From: Rhodanobacteraceae bacterium
GTDB taxonomy: Bacteria > Pseudomonadota > Gammaproteobacteria > Xanthomonadales > Ahniellaceae
NCBI GenBank assembly: GCA_016708465.1
Contig: JADJFT010000008.1
Span: forward strand, 186,001 to 250,000
Direction: 5' to 3'
DNA: 64,000 nt
Shown here: in pieces, positions 35,362 to 46,262 of the stretch
Layout of the letters: every line of letters starts with the position of its first letter
How positions within the stretch are numbered: position 1 is the first letter of the stretch
Notes under the pieces: generated by a model
What the model saw: only the letters and a program-made list of their open reading frames with translations
Told to the model about the DNA's origin: nothing
Database searches by the model: none
Program-made: the position numbers and the translations under genes

Positions 35362-38300
35362 GTGAATCCCGAACGCGCCCGACGTCGTCGCATTCGTCGC
35401 CGTATTTTGTTTGGGGTCGCTGGGTTGTTGATCTTGGCCGCAACGATGATGGGCGGTTTGAGCCTTCTTTTTCCGTGGGTGTTGGCGCATCCCGAGCGCG
35501 TGCAGCAGTTCTTGTCCGATCGTTTGCAGCGCCCGGTAGGTTTTGTGGCACTCGATGGTGAATGGTTACCTGGTGGGCCGGTGTTCCGAATCAGCAAGCT
35601 GCGCATTGGCGGCGACACTGGGCATCCGGCGCTTGAAGTCGAGCGCGCTGAGCTCGTCATCGATTTTTATGCGCCATTCAAGCGTGGCGTGCCGTGGCAT
35701 GAGTTGCGCATCATCGGGCTCGCCATCGACGCCGAGCGCGATATCGAAGGGCGGTTCCGAATCGTTCAGTGGCGCGGATCGGCTGACACGCTCGGCAATC
35801 CGCTCGATGCTTTGCGTGCATTGGGCGCATTCCGGATCAGCCAATCGGTGCTGAGTTTCCACGATGTCGGCAGCGACAGTCATATTCGACTTGCTGATAT
35901 CGATGTCGCGATTGGTGCGCGCATCGGTGGTCAACGCATCGTTGGTCGCGCGAGTCTCGGCAATGCTGCGCCGATCGGCTTGCGCTGCAACTTGGCCGGT
36001 GATTTCCGTTCCGGCCAGTGTTACGCCGAGGCGCAGGCAGTGCCGGTTGCGCAGGCGCTGGCCGAGTTGCGTGTTGGTGGTATCGGCTTCACTGGTGGTG
36101 AAGCTGACGTGGCGATATTGACACAGTTCCTGCACAGTGAAATTACCGAAGGGCGTATCGAATTTTCTGCCGATGCGCTGGGCTTGCGTGGATTGCGACC
36201 GGTACAACTCGCCAATGGCGAGGAAATTGAAGCGCGTTACAGTCCAGATTCGACAAAGCTTGCGCTGCAGTGGACGCGCAGTGCCGGTCGCGAGCAGTTC
36301 TCTTTGCTCGAAGGTCCAAATCTGAACCCGGATGCGCCAGCGCGTAGCAAGCTCGAACTGCAGCGGGAGCGCAGCAGCGGTGCGTGGACGCTGGCCGTCG
36401 AGCATCTCGAACTTGATCGCTTGATGCCATGGCTTAGCCTCAGCACACTGGCGTCGCCGGGCGTTGCCGGTTGGTTGTTTGAAGCTGCGCCAAGCGGCCA
36501 TCTGCGTGATTTGCGCACGTCCGGCAGTGGCGGTGATGTCGCCGCGATTGTCGGCAAGCTGCAGGACGTCGCCTTGGCATCAACCCGGCGCAGTCCCACG
36601 TGACCGGCATTGATGCCGGCATCCACGGTGATGCCGATGCAGTGATGATCCAGATTGATCCGGTGGAGACCGTCATCGATTTTCCCGGCGTATTTCCGGC
36701 ACCCTTCCCGGTACTGATCGAGCGCGCACAATTGTTGCTTGTTCGCGAAGGCGAAGGCGTGCGTGTCGAGTTTCCCGAGCTGTCGCTACAGGGCGAAGAT
36801 TTCGGAATCGACGGTTGGCTGGCATTGATATTCGAACGCAACGGCCAACGCCCGTTCATCGATGCTGTCGTGAACGTGCGTGATAGCGGCGTGGTCGCCG
36901 CGAAGGCGTTCTGGCCGATCATCGTGTTGCCAGCCAACGCGCGTAGCTGGCTTGATCGGGCACTGGTATCAGGGCGCATCACGCATGGTGTAGCGAGTAT
37001 TCGTGGCGATCTCGACGACTGGCCGTTCAAGGGCGATCAAGGTCGTTTGATGGCGGACGCCGAGATCGTCGATTTGGTGCTCGATTATCACCGTGACTGG
37101 CCGCGTGGTCAGGTGCATAGCGTCGAGGCACGCTTCCGCAATGGCGGTTTGGCGGCGGCGGCGCGCGATGGTCGCATCATGGACGTCGCTATTGCACAGG
37201 TCGATGGCGAAGTCGACAGTTTCAAGGACCCGATTGTGCGTCTGCGCGGCACCGCTACTGGTACCGGGCCAGCCCTGCTCGAATTCATGCGGGCGACACC
37301 GTTGAATCAGCGCTATCGAGACGAATTGCTGGCGCTCTCGGTTGGCGGACGTGGTGATACGCGTTTCGACCTACGCCTGCCGCTGACGCCGCGACTTGGC
37401 GAGCCGATGCTGGATGGTCGTGTCGAACTACACGATGCCGATCTGGCTGATGCCAAATGGGGCTTGAGATTCGAACATGCGAACGGCGGCGTTCGGTTTT
37501 CGCGGGAAGGATTCGCGACCGATGGCTTGGATGTGTTGGTGGATGGGGATACTGCGCGGTTCGCGATTGCGGTAGGTCGCTTTGTCGCCGATCCGGCGAA
37601 CCAAGTGGAAGCCAGCTTGCGCGGCAATATGAAAGCACCTTCGGTGATGAGCGCTTTCCATGTGCTCGATCCGTACTGGAATCGAATGCCGGGTAAGGCC
37701 TACTGGGAACTGGTGTTAGCGGTTCCGCGCACGCTCGATCCGGAGCAGCCGGCGCTGTCCTTGCTGACGCTGAATTCGGACTTGCGTGGCATCACCCTTG
37801 ACTTGCCGGCACCGCTTGGCAAGGACGCGGAATCGCCGATGCCCTTGCGCATGTCGGTGCAGTTGCCGGCGCCTGGAAATGAACTCGACGTACAACTCGG
37901 TGCGATGGCGCGCTTCAAAGCACGCATCGCCGATGACCAAAGCGATTTCAGTGGGCATCTCGCACTCGGTGGCGAACTGCCGGTATTGCCGGCACGCGCC
38001 GGTTTGCGCATTTCCGGGAGTGCGCCGAGCGTCGATCTGGGCGGCTGGAGCACGTTCGGTGTCGGAGGTGATGAGGCGTCGCCAATGCTTTCGGTGGACG
38101 TGCAGGCCAGCGAACTGGATGTCTTGGGCCGCGGGTTTGCGGACACCGCCTTGCATATCGAGCGCGACACACAGGTGACACGTGTTGACTTGAAGGGCGA
38201 GGGTATTGACGGCAGTTTTGACGTGCCGCGAGATGGACTTGCGATGCGCGGCTTGACGCTGCAGTTCGAGAAATTGCATTGGCCCGAAGGCGGTCCCACG

Positions 38301-39173
38301 GCCCAGCGCAGTCAGCGTCCGGTCGATCCCGCGCAGTTGCCGCCACTGCACATTTGGGTGCGTGATTTGAAGCTCGGTGCCGCCAGCTTCGGCGAGGCGC
38401 GGATCGAGACGCAACCGATGCCAGGTGGTCTGCGCATCGAACAGTTCGATGCCGGTTCGCCGACCTTGACCATGCGCGCCAGCGGTGATTGGAAGCTGGT
38501 CAAAGGCATTGAGCGCAGTGCGCTCGATATCACCTTGAGTTCGGAGAGTTTGGGCAAGATGCTTGAGTCACTTGGATACGCCGGAGTCATCGACGGCGGC
38601 CAAACTGTCGCGCGTATCAAACGCATTTGTGCCGGCTCGGTGGCAAAGTTTGGTCTGGTCAACATCGATGGTGAATTGTCCGGCGAAGTAGGTGAGGGCC
38701 GTATTCTCAATGTTGATCCCGGTGCCGGGCGTATTTTCGGCTTGGTCAATTTCAGTGCCATTCCGCGACGACTGTCGCTCGATTTTCGCGATTTCTTCCA
38801 GACCGGGATGGCGTTCGACAGCATTCGTGGCAGCTTTACCCTGATCGATGGCAGCGCCCATACCGAAAATCTCGAGATCAAGGGGCCAGCCGCCGACATT
38901 CGTATCAGCGGACGCACCGGTTTACGTGCCAAGGATTACGAGCAAGAGATGGAGGTGACACCGAAACTGCGCGGGGCTCTCCCCATCGTCGGTGCGGTCG
39001 CGGGTGGTCCAGTCGGTGCCATGGTCGGTGTGCTCGCCCAAGAAGTGATGCGCAAGCCAATCGACGATGTGGTGTCGTCGCGGTACCGCGTGCGTGGCAC
39101 TTGGGACAAACCGGACATTACCCTGATCGGCAAGATGTCGCGGCGTCAGGCGGCCGAAAACGGTTCGGGCTGA
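35362..39173 (+). CDS. yhdP: YhdP family large inner-membrane/periplasmic protein, frameshifted
   Basis: An AsmA-like protein thought to help move phospholipids to the outer membrane. One N-terminal helix (about 14-38) precedes a very long beta-rich periplasmic part. The first frame ends at 36603; the continuation GINPAQSHVTGIDAGIHG lies in another frame that runs to 39173. A single missing base at about 36573-36576 joins them into about 1,270 residues, the family length. The C-terminal DUF3971/AsmA2 region has GRIFGLVNFSAIPRRLSLDF and AADIRISGRTGLRAKDYEQ. GTG 35362 is chosen because AAGGAG lies nine bases before it. Confidence 0.92.
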
Positions 39174-39207
39174 TCGCGGGCACGGAGGCATTGAAACGGA
39201 CGTTGGC

Positions 39208-39236
39208 GTGACCGTCACTATCACCATGACTACAAT
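39208..39236 (+). promoter_or_regulatory. Candidate sigma-70 promoter of the acyl-CoA dehydrogenase gene
   Basis: GTGACC and TACAAT are separated by 17 bp, about 34 bp before the ATG at 39270. The -10 is good and the -35 is weak, so this is a modest candidate. Confidence 0.4.
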
Positions 39237-39269
39237 GCGCGACCTTTTTTTGCTGCCGGATCCACTGCC

Positions 39270-40433
39270 ATGGCCCTGAACCCTTACGACCTGTTCGACA
39301 TCCGCTCGCTGCTGACCGAAGAAGAGCAAGCGGTGCAGGACGCGGTCGCGCGCTTCACCGACGAACGCGTGATTCCGATCATTGGTGATTGCTTCGACAA
39401 GGGCGAGTTCCCGCATCATCTGATCGCCGAAATGGCCGAGATGGGCCTGCTCGGATCGAGCCTGCCGACCGAGTACGGTTGCGCCGGCATGAACGCCGTC
39501 AGCTACGGGCTGATCTGTCAGGAGCTTGAGCGCGGTGATTCCGGCATTCGCAGCTTCGCATCGGTGCAGAGTTCGCTGTGCATGTACCCGATTTACGCTT
39601 ACGGTTCGGAAGAGCAACGCAAGCGATGGCTGCCGCCGATGGCCAAGGGTGAAGTGATTGGATGCTTCGGATTGACCGAGCCGCACGGTGGCTCCGATCC
39701 GGCAAACATGAAAACGCATGCCAAGCGCGACGGCGGCGACTGGCTGATCAACGGCGGCAAGATGTGGATCACCAACGGCAATCTCGCGAATATCGCCATT
39801 GTCTGGGCGCAGACCGATGACGGTATCAACGGCTTCATTCTCGAAAAGGGCATGCCAGGCTTTACCGCTCAGGTCGTGCATCGCAAGATGTCACTGCGTG
39901 CCTCCGTCACCTCGGCTTTATTTTTCGACAACGTGCGTGTGCCGGAAGCAAATCGTTTGGCGAGCGTGAAGGGACTCAAAGGCCCGCTCGGCTGTCTGAC
40001 GCAGGCGCGTTACGGCATCACTTGGGGCCCGATTGGTGCCGCCATCGATTGTCTGCACACCGCGAATGAATATGCCAAGTCACGCATCTTGTTCGGCAAG
40101 CCGATCGCGTCGACCCAGGCGGTGCAACTGAAACTCGCCGACATGGCGCGACGTATCACGCTAGCGCAACTGCTGTCGTTGCAACTCGGACGTCTGAAGG
40201 ATGCCGGGAAGATGCAGCCGACACAGGTGTCGCTGGCAAAGTGGAACAACGTGCGCATGGCGCTCGACATCGCGCGTGAAGCGCGCGACATCCTCGGTGG
40301 TGCTGGTATCACCACGGAATACAGCCCGATCCGGCACGCGCTCAATCTGGAATCGGTCATCACTTACGAAGGTACCGAAACTGTGCACCAACTCGTCGTC
40401 GGCCGTGAACTGACCGGGATCAACGCATTCTGA
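39270..40433 (+). CDS. gcdH: Acyl-CoA dehydrogenase, glutaryl-CoA dehydrogenase type
   Basis: A 387-residue FAD enzyme. Features are FASVQSSLCMYPIYAYGSEEQ, the FAD-binding GCFGLTEPHGGSDPANM and WITNG, the arginine-containing RYGITWGPIGAA and the catalytic-glutamate region ESVITYEGTETVHQLVVGREL, all typical of glutaryl-CoA dehydrogenases. It would convert glutaryl-CoA to crotonyl-CoA in lysine and tryptophan breakdown. It stands alone with its own promoter; no other pathway genes are near. Confidence 0.9.
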   Translation: MALNPYDLFDIRSLLTEEEQAVQDAVARFTDERVIPIIGDCFDKGEFPHHLIAEMAEMGLLGSSLPTEYGCAGMNAVSYGLICQELERGDSGIRSFASVQSSLCMYPIYAYGSEEQRKRWLPPMAKGEVIGCFGLTEPHGGSDPANMKTHAKRDGGDWLINGGKMWITNGNLANIAIVWAQTDDGINGFILEKGMPGFTAQVVHRKMSLRASVTSALFFDNVRVPEANRLASVKGLKGPLGCLTQARYGITWGPIGAAIDCLHTANEYAKSRILFGKPIASTQAVQLKLADMARRITLAQLLSLQLGRLKDAGKMQPTQVSLAKWNNVRMALDIAREARDILGGAGITTEYSPIRHALNLESVITYEGTETVHQLVVGRELTGINAF

Positions 40434-40460
40434 TCGTCGGCGCAGCTTGACTGGCCAAGA

Positions 40461-41399
40461 TCAGCCGTCGTTGGTGATGGTTTCGATGAGTTCGGCGAGC
40501 ACACGGTCGGTATCTTCCAAGGCGACTTGGCAGGTGCCGGCCGCAAAGTGACCGCCACCGCCATAGCTGAGGCAGAGTTCGCCGACATCGGTCTTGGCGC
40601 TGCGATTGATGATCGACTTGCCGATCGCGAACGCGGTGTTCTGTTTCTTCAGGCCCCACAGCACGTGGATCGAAATGTTGGTCTGCGGATACATCGCATA
40701 GACCATGAAGCGATTGGTCGCGTAGATCGGATCTTCTTCGCGCAGGTCGAGTACGACCAGATTGTCGTGCACGGTTGCACATTCGCGAATCTGGTCTTCT
40801 GCCAGTTCCGAGTGCGCGAAATACAGGTCTGCGCGTTCCTTGACGTCTGGCAAGGCCAGAATCTCGTCGATCGTGTGGGTGCCGCAGTAGTCGATCAGTT
40901 CCATCATCAACTGGTAATTCGACACGCGGAAGTCGCGGAAACGGCCGAGGCCGGTGCGCGCGTCCATCAGATAATTCAACAGAACCCAGCCTTCCGGATT
41001 CAGGATCTCGTCGCGCGAGAATTGTGCGGAGTCGGCCTTGTCCACCGCCGTCATCATCGCTGGCGCGATGCCGGGAAATGCTTCCTCACCACCGAAATGC
41101 CGATAGACGACGCCTGCTGCCGAGGCGGCACCGGCATCGATGATCAGATTAGACGGGCGTTCGGCGCCGAGCCGAATAATTTCGCTGGCATGGTGGTCGA
41201 ATGCCATGTGGCACCCAGCGACGTAGGGCAGGTTGGTGGTGATGTCGCGCGGGCCGATCGCGACCTTGCCATCCTGCATGTCCTTCGGGTGCACGAAGCT
41301 GATTTCGTCAATGATGCCGCGTTGTTTGAGCAAGACGGCACAGACTAAGCCGTCAAAGTCGCTACGGGTGACAAGACGATAACGTTGCGATTCGCTCAT
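40461..41399 (-). CDS. DHH family phosphoesterase
   Basis: A 312-residue protein with the DHH domain (SDFDGLVCAVLLKQ, AFDHHASEII, VDKADSAQF) and a C-terminal DHHA1 domain ending in the GGGGHFAAGTCQV motif that binds the substrate phosphate. It belongs with nanoRNase, oligoribonuclease and exopolyphosphatase-like enzymes; which of these it is cannot be told. Single gene, convergent with gcdH and divergent from the next locus. Confidence 0.87.
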   Translation of the reverse strand: MSESQRYRLVTRSDFDGLVCAVLLKQRGIIDEISFVHPKDMQDGKVAIGPRDITTNLPYVAGCHMAFDHHASEIIRLGAERPSNLIIDAGAASAAGVVYRHFGGEEAFPGIAPAMMTAVDKADSAQFSRDEILNPEGWVLLNYLMDARTGLGRFRDFRVSNYQLMMELIDYCGTHTIDEILALPDVKERADLYFAHSELAEDQIRECATVHDNLVVLDLREEDPIYATNRFMVYAMYPQTNISIHVLWGLKKQNTAFAIGKSIINRSAKTDVGELCLSYGGGGHFAAGTCQVALEDTDRVLAELIETITNDG

Positions 41400-41527
41400 G
41401 GCGCGAGACTCCAGCGGTAACTACTCGGCCGAGTCTAGCGCCCAAAATCGCGGCACGGCGAGTTGGATTTGCAGGATTGCCGCACAGTCGCCAAGCCCGG
41501 TCCGTGCTTACCGCCGATTGACCGCCC

Positions 41528-41674
41528 ATGCCGTTATTCATACCGCTCATCCGCTCCCGCCGGCCCGCACTGGAGATCGAGCGTCTGATCCTGCGCGTTC
41601 AGCAGGCTGACGATGTCGAGCGATTCGCCGATCTGCTCGCGAATGCGGCGGCCGCCAGGCCGGTCGATGCATGA
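41528..41674 (+). CDS. Possible small protein (48 aa), resembling a GNAT N-terminus
   Basis: An open frame of 48 codons begins MPLFIPLIRSRRPALEIE and contains ERLILRVQQADDVERFADLL, which looks like the first strand and helix of RimJ-type acetyltransferases (usually TERLxLRxxxxxDxxxxxxLL). It stops at TGA 41672-41674 before any acetyl-CoA motif. No strong ribosome-binding site is seen. It may be the remnant of a truncated acetyltransferase or a chance frame. Confidence 0.3.
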   Translation: MPLFIPLIRSRRPALEIERLILRVQQADDVERFADLLANAAAARPVDA

Positions 41675-41768
41675 TCACTATTCATGGCACGCTGGCGTCC
41701 AGCGCGTGCCGCTTGATGGCGCTCGCGACGCAGTTGGACTGACTCAAACATCGGTTACGGAGCACATC

Positions 41769-42482
41769 ATGACCACACTATGTCGGCGTATTGGTTGGAT
41801 CGGATTACTGCTCAGCGTTGCGCAGGCCGCGGCGGCAACCGAATCACCGGCGATACATGCGTCGATGCAGCGCGACATCGTGCTGGTCAGACACGGCCAC
41901 TATGCCCCCGATCCGGCAGCTGATCCCGAACTGGGCCCGGGTTTGTCGACGCTTGGCATCGCGCAGGCTGAACTGCTCGGTTCGCAGTTGGCCATCATGC
42001 CGCGTTTTGACGCGATGCTGGTCAGCCCGATGCAACGGGCCCAAGACACCGCATCGGTGCTGGCGCAGAGTCTCGATCAAATGCCGCGCGAACGTATTGC
42101 GGCATTGGCCGAATGCACGCCACCGAGCCGCGATCCGCATGCGACAGAAGGTGTTTCTGAGGTCGAGCAGCAGGCGTGTGCCCAGCGCCTCGATGCGCTG
42201 TTCGCCGAACACTTCATTCCGGCAAAGGGTGCGCCACGGCGCGAATTGATCGTCGCGCACGGCAACGTGATTCGCTATTTGCTGATGCGCGCACTCGCAG
42301 CCGACCCAAAAACGTGGTTGTTGTGGTCGGTTGGCCATACCAGCCTCAGCACCATCCGCATTGAAGCCGATGGCCGGATGCGCGTATTGGGTGCGGGTGA
42401 TCGTGGCCATCTGCCGGCGCGCTTGCAAACCGGTGCGGCCGGTGATGCCGATTACGAATTACGGCTGCCAACCGCGAAGTGA
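41769..42482 (+). CDS. Exported histidine phosphatase family protein
   Basis: A 237-residue protein with a signal peptide (about 1-23) and the phosphoglycerate-mutase-like catalytic motif DIVLVRHGHY (RHG with the nucleophilic histidine). The second histidine site is IVAHGNVIRYL, the two arginines are in the SPMQRAQDTA region. PGAM5-like serine/threonine phosphatases have this layout. The export signal puts it in the periplasm, where the substrate is unknown. CGGAG precedes the ATG at 41769. Confidence 0.85.
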   Translation: MTTLCRRIGWIGLLLSVAQAAAATESPAIHASMQRDIVLVRHGHYAPDPAADPELGPGLSTLGIAQAELLGSQLAIMPRFDAMLVSPMQRAQDTASVLAQSLDQMPRERIAALAECTPPSRDPHATEGVSEVEQQACAQRLDALFAEHFIPAKGAPRRELIVAHGNVIRYLLMRALAADPKTWLLWSVGHTSLSTIRIEADGRMRVLGAGDRGHLPARLQTGAAGDADYELRLPTAK

Positions 42483-42501
42483 ATCAAGCGTTCGCGCCAC
42501 T

Positions 42502-43050
42502 TCAGCGCAATTGCGCGGCTACGCGCACGATCGGATCGATCGATACCGATCCATCGGCATTCATCAGTTGCACATGATGGTCCTCGACCATGCATTGCAG
42601 ACGCATGGTGCGCGCTGCGAGGCTGGTCAGTGCCACGACGGACTCGCTAGGCAAGTCGATGACTGTGAGGTTCTTGCGCCCCAGCGTCGAACCGACTTTT
42701 TCCCACCAGACCTGTGCGCTACGGCCACTGTAGGTGTAAATCAACACATGCCGCGCGCGACCGCAGGCGCGGCGCACACGTTGTTCATCGGGTTGTCCGG
42801 TTTCGATCCAGAGATCGATCTCGCCAGTGTCGCTACGCTGCCATAGATCAGGCTCGTCGTCGCTGCTGAGGCCGCGTCCGAAGTTCAGTCGTTCATCCGC
42901 ATTCATTGCGAACGCCAGCAGCCGCACCATCATCCGTTCCTCGGTTTCCGACGGATGCAGGGCGAGGGTGAGGTTGTGCTCCTGATAGTAATGGCGGTCC
43001 AGATCGGAAATCTGCAACTCGACCTTGTACACCGTGGATTTCGGGGACAT
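42502..43050 (-). CDS. yaeQ: YaeQ family protein
   Basis: A 182-residue cytosolic protein of the YaeQ family, which has a PD-(D/E)XK nuclease-like fold of unknown function. The family motifs YKVELQISDLDRHYY, LHPSETEERMMVRLLAFA, EPDLWQRSDTGEIDLWIETGQPDE and IYTYSGRSAQVWW are all present, including the D/E residues of the nuclease core. It is convergent with the phosphatase and divergent from the E1 gene. Confidence 0.93.
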   Translation of the reverse strand: MSPKSTVYKVELQISDLDRHYYQEHNLTLALHPSETEERMMVRLLAFAMNADERLNFGRGLSSDDEPDLWQRSDTGEIDLWIETGQPDEQRVRRACGRARHVLIYTYSGRSAQVWWEKVGSTLGRKNLTVIDLPSESVVALTSLAARTMRLQCMVEDHHVQLMNADGSVSIDPIVRVAAQLR

Positions 43051-43189
43051 ACACCGTACTCATAACCGTCACCGCGACGGTCGCGGCGCGCGCATTAAAG
43101 CAGCTTGACTCGGTCTGAGCATCCCGATTCCGCCCGGATTCGGATCGCGCGACCCCGTAGAATGCGCCACTTTTCCGAAGTGGCCGACC

Positions 43190-45469
43190 ATGTCCGCGAT
43201 CCAGATTCCGAACCCGATTCCTGCCCGCCTCAAAGACGTCAACCGCGCCAAGGTCTGTGACGAGAACTTCCAGGAGTTCGTGCGTGGCTACGCTGGCGCG
43301 GTTGCTGCCAGGCCGCGCACAGACCAACCCGTGCTCCCCGGCAGCCTGTGCAGTGCCGATGATTTTCTGAAGTTGTTCGAGTCGCAGTTGGTGTCGCGCC
43401 ATTTGGATTTGATGGCGCGCGTGCTGCGCGTGCAAAACAAGGTTTATTACACGATCGGATCATCCGGTCACGAAGGCAATGCCATGGTCGCGCGACTTAC
43501 GCGCCACACTGATCCGGCCTTCCTGCACTACCGCTCAGGCGGCTTCATGGCCGAGCGTTTCCGCAAGTTGCCGGGCATGAACCCGATCATGGACTCGGCA
43601 CTGAGTTTCGCCGCCAGCAAGGACGATCCAGCGTCCGGCGGACGCCACAAAGTGTGGGGTTCGAAGCCATTGTGGGTATTGCCGCAGACCTCGACCATCG
43701 CCTCGCATTTGCCGAAGGCACTCGGTACTGCCGTCGCCATTGAGACCGCCAAGCGCATTGGCCACCGGTTGCCGATTCCCGCCGACTCGATCGCGATTTG
43801 TTCGTTTGGGGACGCCTCCAGCAATCACGCGACCGCACAATGCGCGTTCAATACTGCGCAGTGGACGGCCTATCAAGGGTTGCCGGCGCCAGTCTTGTTC
43901 GTGTGTGAAGACAACGGCATTGGCATCTCGACCAAGACGCCGGGCGGATGGGTCGGCAATGCCTTCCGCGATCGCCACGGTCTCGACTACTTCTACGCCA
44001 ACGGTCTCGACATCGCCGAAGGTTACGAGCAAGTCGCGGCGGCGGTGCTGCATTGTCGGAGTAGTCGCCGCCCGACCTTCCTGCACCTACGTACCACGCG
44101 CATCATGGGCCATGCCGGCACCGATTTCGAAATCGAATACCGCGCGATCGAGGAACTGCTCGCCGTTGAGGCGACCGATCCGCTACTGCGCTCAGCTGAA
44201 ATCGCGCTCGCTTCCGGGTTGTTATCGAAGGACGAATTGCTCGCACAGTACGAGGCGATTCGCGGTAAGTGCATGGCCGCGGCGGAACATGCCGACAAGA
44301 CCGCAAAGCTCACCAGCAAAGAAGAGGTCATGCGCCCGCTAGCGCCGTACTCGCCGGACAAGGTAAACGCTGAGGCGACGCGAGTGGCCGACGTGGAAAC
44401 GCGCATCAAGGTGTTCGGCTCGGAAAAGCAATTGCCGGAAAACCTGCCGCCGCGACATCTTGCTATTCAGATCAACCAAGCGTTGCACGACTTGTTCGCG
44501 AAGTATCCGGAGACGCTGCTGTTCGGTGAGGATGTTGCCCAGAAGGGCGGCGTCTACACGGTGACCAAGGGAATGCACAAGGCGTTCAAGTCAAACCGCG
44601 TGTTCAACACCTTGCTCGACGAAACCACGATCCTCGGCTTGGCCCAAGGGTTCGCGAACATGGGCATGCTGCCGTTTCCAGAGATCCAGTATCTCGCCTA
44701 CTTTCATAACGCTTGCGACCAGATTCGCGGTGAAGCCTGTTCACTGCAGTTCTTCAGCAATGACCAATACCGCAATCCGATGGTTATGCGCGTCGCTGGT
44801 CTCGGTTACCAACGCGGCTTCGGCGGGCATTTCCACAACGACAATTCGGTCACAGCGCTGCGCGACATCCCGGGTTTGGTCGTCGGTTGTCCGAGTCGAG
44901 GCGATGATGCCGCAATGATGTTGCGCACGTTGACCGCGCTGGCCAAGGTCGATGGCCGTGTCTGCGTTTTTCTCGAACCGATCGCGCTGTACATGACCAA
45001 AGACCTTTACGACGCCGGCGATGCACAGTGGTCGTTTCCGTATCCAGCCCCGAATCAGGCGCTGGAGCTCGGTGCCGAGCGGGTCTATCACGCCGAGGCG
45101 AAGGACCTGTTGATCGTCACCTTCGGAAACGGCGTCCCTTTTGCGTTGCGCACGGCGAAGGCGGTCGAGGCGCAGACTGGCAAGAACACCCGGGTCGTCG
45201 ATTTGCGCTGGCTACAACCACTGAATGCCGCTGCGATAGCGAAACACGCGGGCGACTGCGATCGTATCTTGGTGCTCGACGAAGGCCGCCGTAGCGCCGG
45301 CATCGGCGAAGGTGTAATCACCGCCATCGTCGAAGGCGGACACGGTGCCAAACCGCTGGTACGTGTCGTTGGCGACGACACCTACACGCCGCTGGCCGGT
45401 GCCGCAAACCTGATCCTGCCGACCGATGCGACCGTGCTTGAGGCCGCGTTGAAGCTTGTACAGACATGA
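43190..45469 (+). CDS. Fused alpha/beta E1 subunit of a 2-oxoacid dehydrogenase
   Basis: A 759-residue thiamine-diphosphate enzyme that joins what are usually two proteins. The alpha half (about 1-380) has the TPP motif SFGDASSNHATAQCAFNTA and ends in a linker near 385-420. The beta half (about 425-759) has LFGEDVAQKGGVYTVTKGM, EIQYLAYFHNACDQI and ILVLDEGRRSAGIGE. It decarboxylates a 2-oxo acid, pyruvate or a branched-chain one, and passes the acyl group to a lipoyl E2. No E2 or E3 genes are in the window, so they must be elsewhere. Confidence 0.9.
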   Translation: MSAIQIPNPIPARLKDVNRAKVCDENFQEFVRGYAGAVAARPRTDQPVLPGSLCSADDFLKLFESQLVSRHLDLMARVLRVQNKVYYTIGSSGHEGNAMVARLTRHTDPAFLHYRSGGFMAERFRKLPGMNPIMDSALSFAASKDDPASGGRHKVWGSKPLWVLPQTSTIASHLPKALGTAVAIETAKRIGHRLPIPADSIAICSFGDASSNHATAQCAFNTAQWTAYQGLPAPVLFVCEDNGIGISTKTPGGWVGNAFRDRHGLDYFYANGLDIAEGYEQVAAAVLHCRSSRRPTFLHLRTTRIMGHAGTDFEIEYRAIEELLAVEATDPLLRSAEIALASGLLSKDELLAQYEAIRGKCMAAAEHADKTAKLTSKEEVMRPLAPYSPDKVNAEATRVADVETRIKVFGSEKQLPENLPPRHLAIQINQALHDLFAKYPETLLFGEDVAQKGGVYTVTKGMHKAFKSNRVFNTLLDETTILGLAQGFANMGMLPFPEIQYLAYFHNACDQIRGEACSLQFFSNDQYRNPMVMRVAGLGYQRGFGGHFHNDNSVTALRDIPGLVVGCPSRGDDAAMMLRTLTALAKVDGRVCVFLEPIALYMTKDLYDAGDAQWSFPYPAPNQALELGAERVYHAEAKDLLIVTFGNGVPFALRTAKAVEAQTGKNTRVVDLRWLQPLNAAAIAKHAGDCDRILVLDEGRRSAGIGEGVITAIVEGGHGAKPLVRVVGDDTYTPLAGAANLILPTDATVLEAALKLVQT

Positions 45470-46173
45470 TCACCCACGTCGCTTTCGACGCCGACGACAC
45501 ACTGTGGCATAGCGAAGGCCACTACCGTGCTGCGCAGTCGGCCTACGAAACATTGCTCGCCAGCTATATCGATGTTGCCGATGCGAACGTGCATGCGCGC
45601 CTGCTGGATGTCGAGCGGCGCAACATCAAGCGCTTCGGATACGGCGCCAAGGGTATGACCTTGTCGATGGTCGAGGCAGCGATCGCGATGACCGATGCGC
45701 GTATCAGCGCCGTTGATATCCAGCGCATCGTCGAACTTGGCGTCGCCGTACTTGAACACCCGGTCGAGTTGTTGCCGGGCATCGTCGAGGCCGTAGCCGA
45801 CGTCGCCTCGGATTTCACCTTGCTGCTGATCACCAAGGGCGACCTGTTCCACCAGGAAGCCAAGATCGCGCGATCCGGGTTGAGTGGTTGGTTCCATCGC
45901 ATCGAGATTGTCAGCGAGAAGGACATACCGACCTATCAGCGTGTGCTGGATGAGGTCGGCATCGAACCGGCGCGATTCCTGATGGTCGGCAACTCACCAG
46001 GTTCGGACATCGCGCCGGTGTTGGCGCTGGGCGCCGCAGCGGTCTATGTGCCATATCACCTGCTGTGGGCGATGGAAGCCGGTCATGGCTTCGATGTCAC
46101 TTCGCCGCGGCTGAGGCAAGTCACCAGCGCTGCGGATATTCCAGCGGCGGTGCGCGAACTCGCTGCGACATGA
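45466..46173 (+). CDS. HAD family hydrolase
   Basis: A 235-residue haloacid dehalogenase-like phosphatase. Motif I is AFDADDTLWHSEGHY (D-x-D-D-T), motif II/III is ITKGDLFHQEAKIARSG, and motif IV is MVGNSPGSDIAPVLALGA. The order and spacing give an HAD with a helical cap of subclass I. It overlaps the E1 gene by four bases, so it may clear a phosphorylated side product, but that is speculative. Confidence 0.88.
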   Translation: MITHVAFDADDTLWHSEGHYRAAQSAYETLLASYIDVADANVHARLLDVERRNIKRFGYGAKGMTLSMVEAAIAMTDARISAVDIQRIVELGVAVLEHPVELLPGIVEAVADVASDFTLLLITKGDLFHQEAKIARSGLSGWFHRIEIVSEKDIPTYQRVLDEVGIEPARFLMVGNSPGSDIAPVLALGAAAVYVPYHLLWAMEAGHGFDVTSPRLRQVTSAADIPAAVRELAAT

Positions 46174-46262
46174 CCGATCGCGGTGGCACAGTAGACGCTG
46201 CCGCCACTTGACGCGGTGTGCGGCACGATCGACGCTCGCGATTGGTCCTTCTGGAGCGCGTC

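Noticed and set aside
38922..39881. 319-codon minus-strand open frame
   Set aside because: Antisense to the end of yhdP and start of gcdH; no recognisable motifs.
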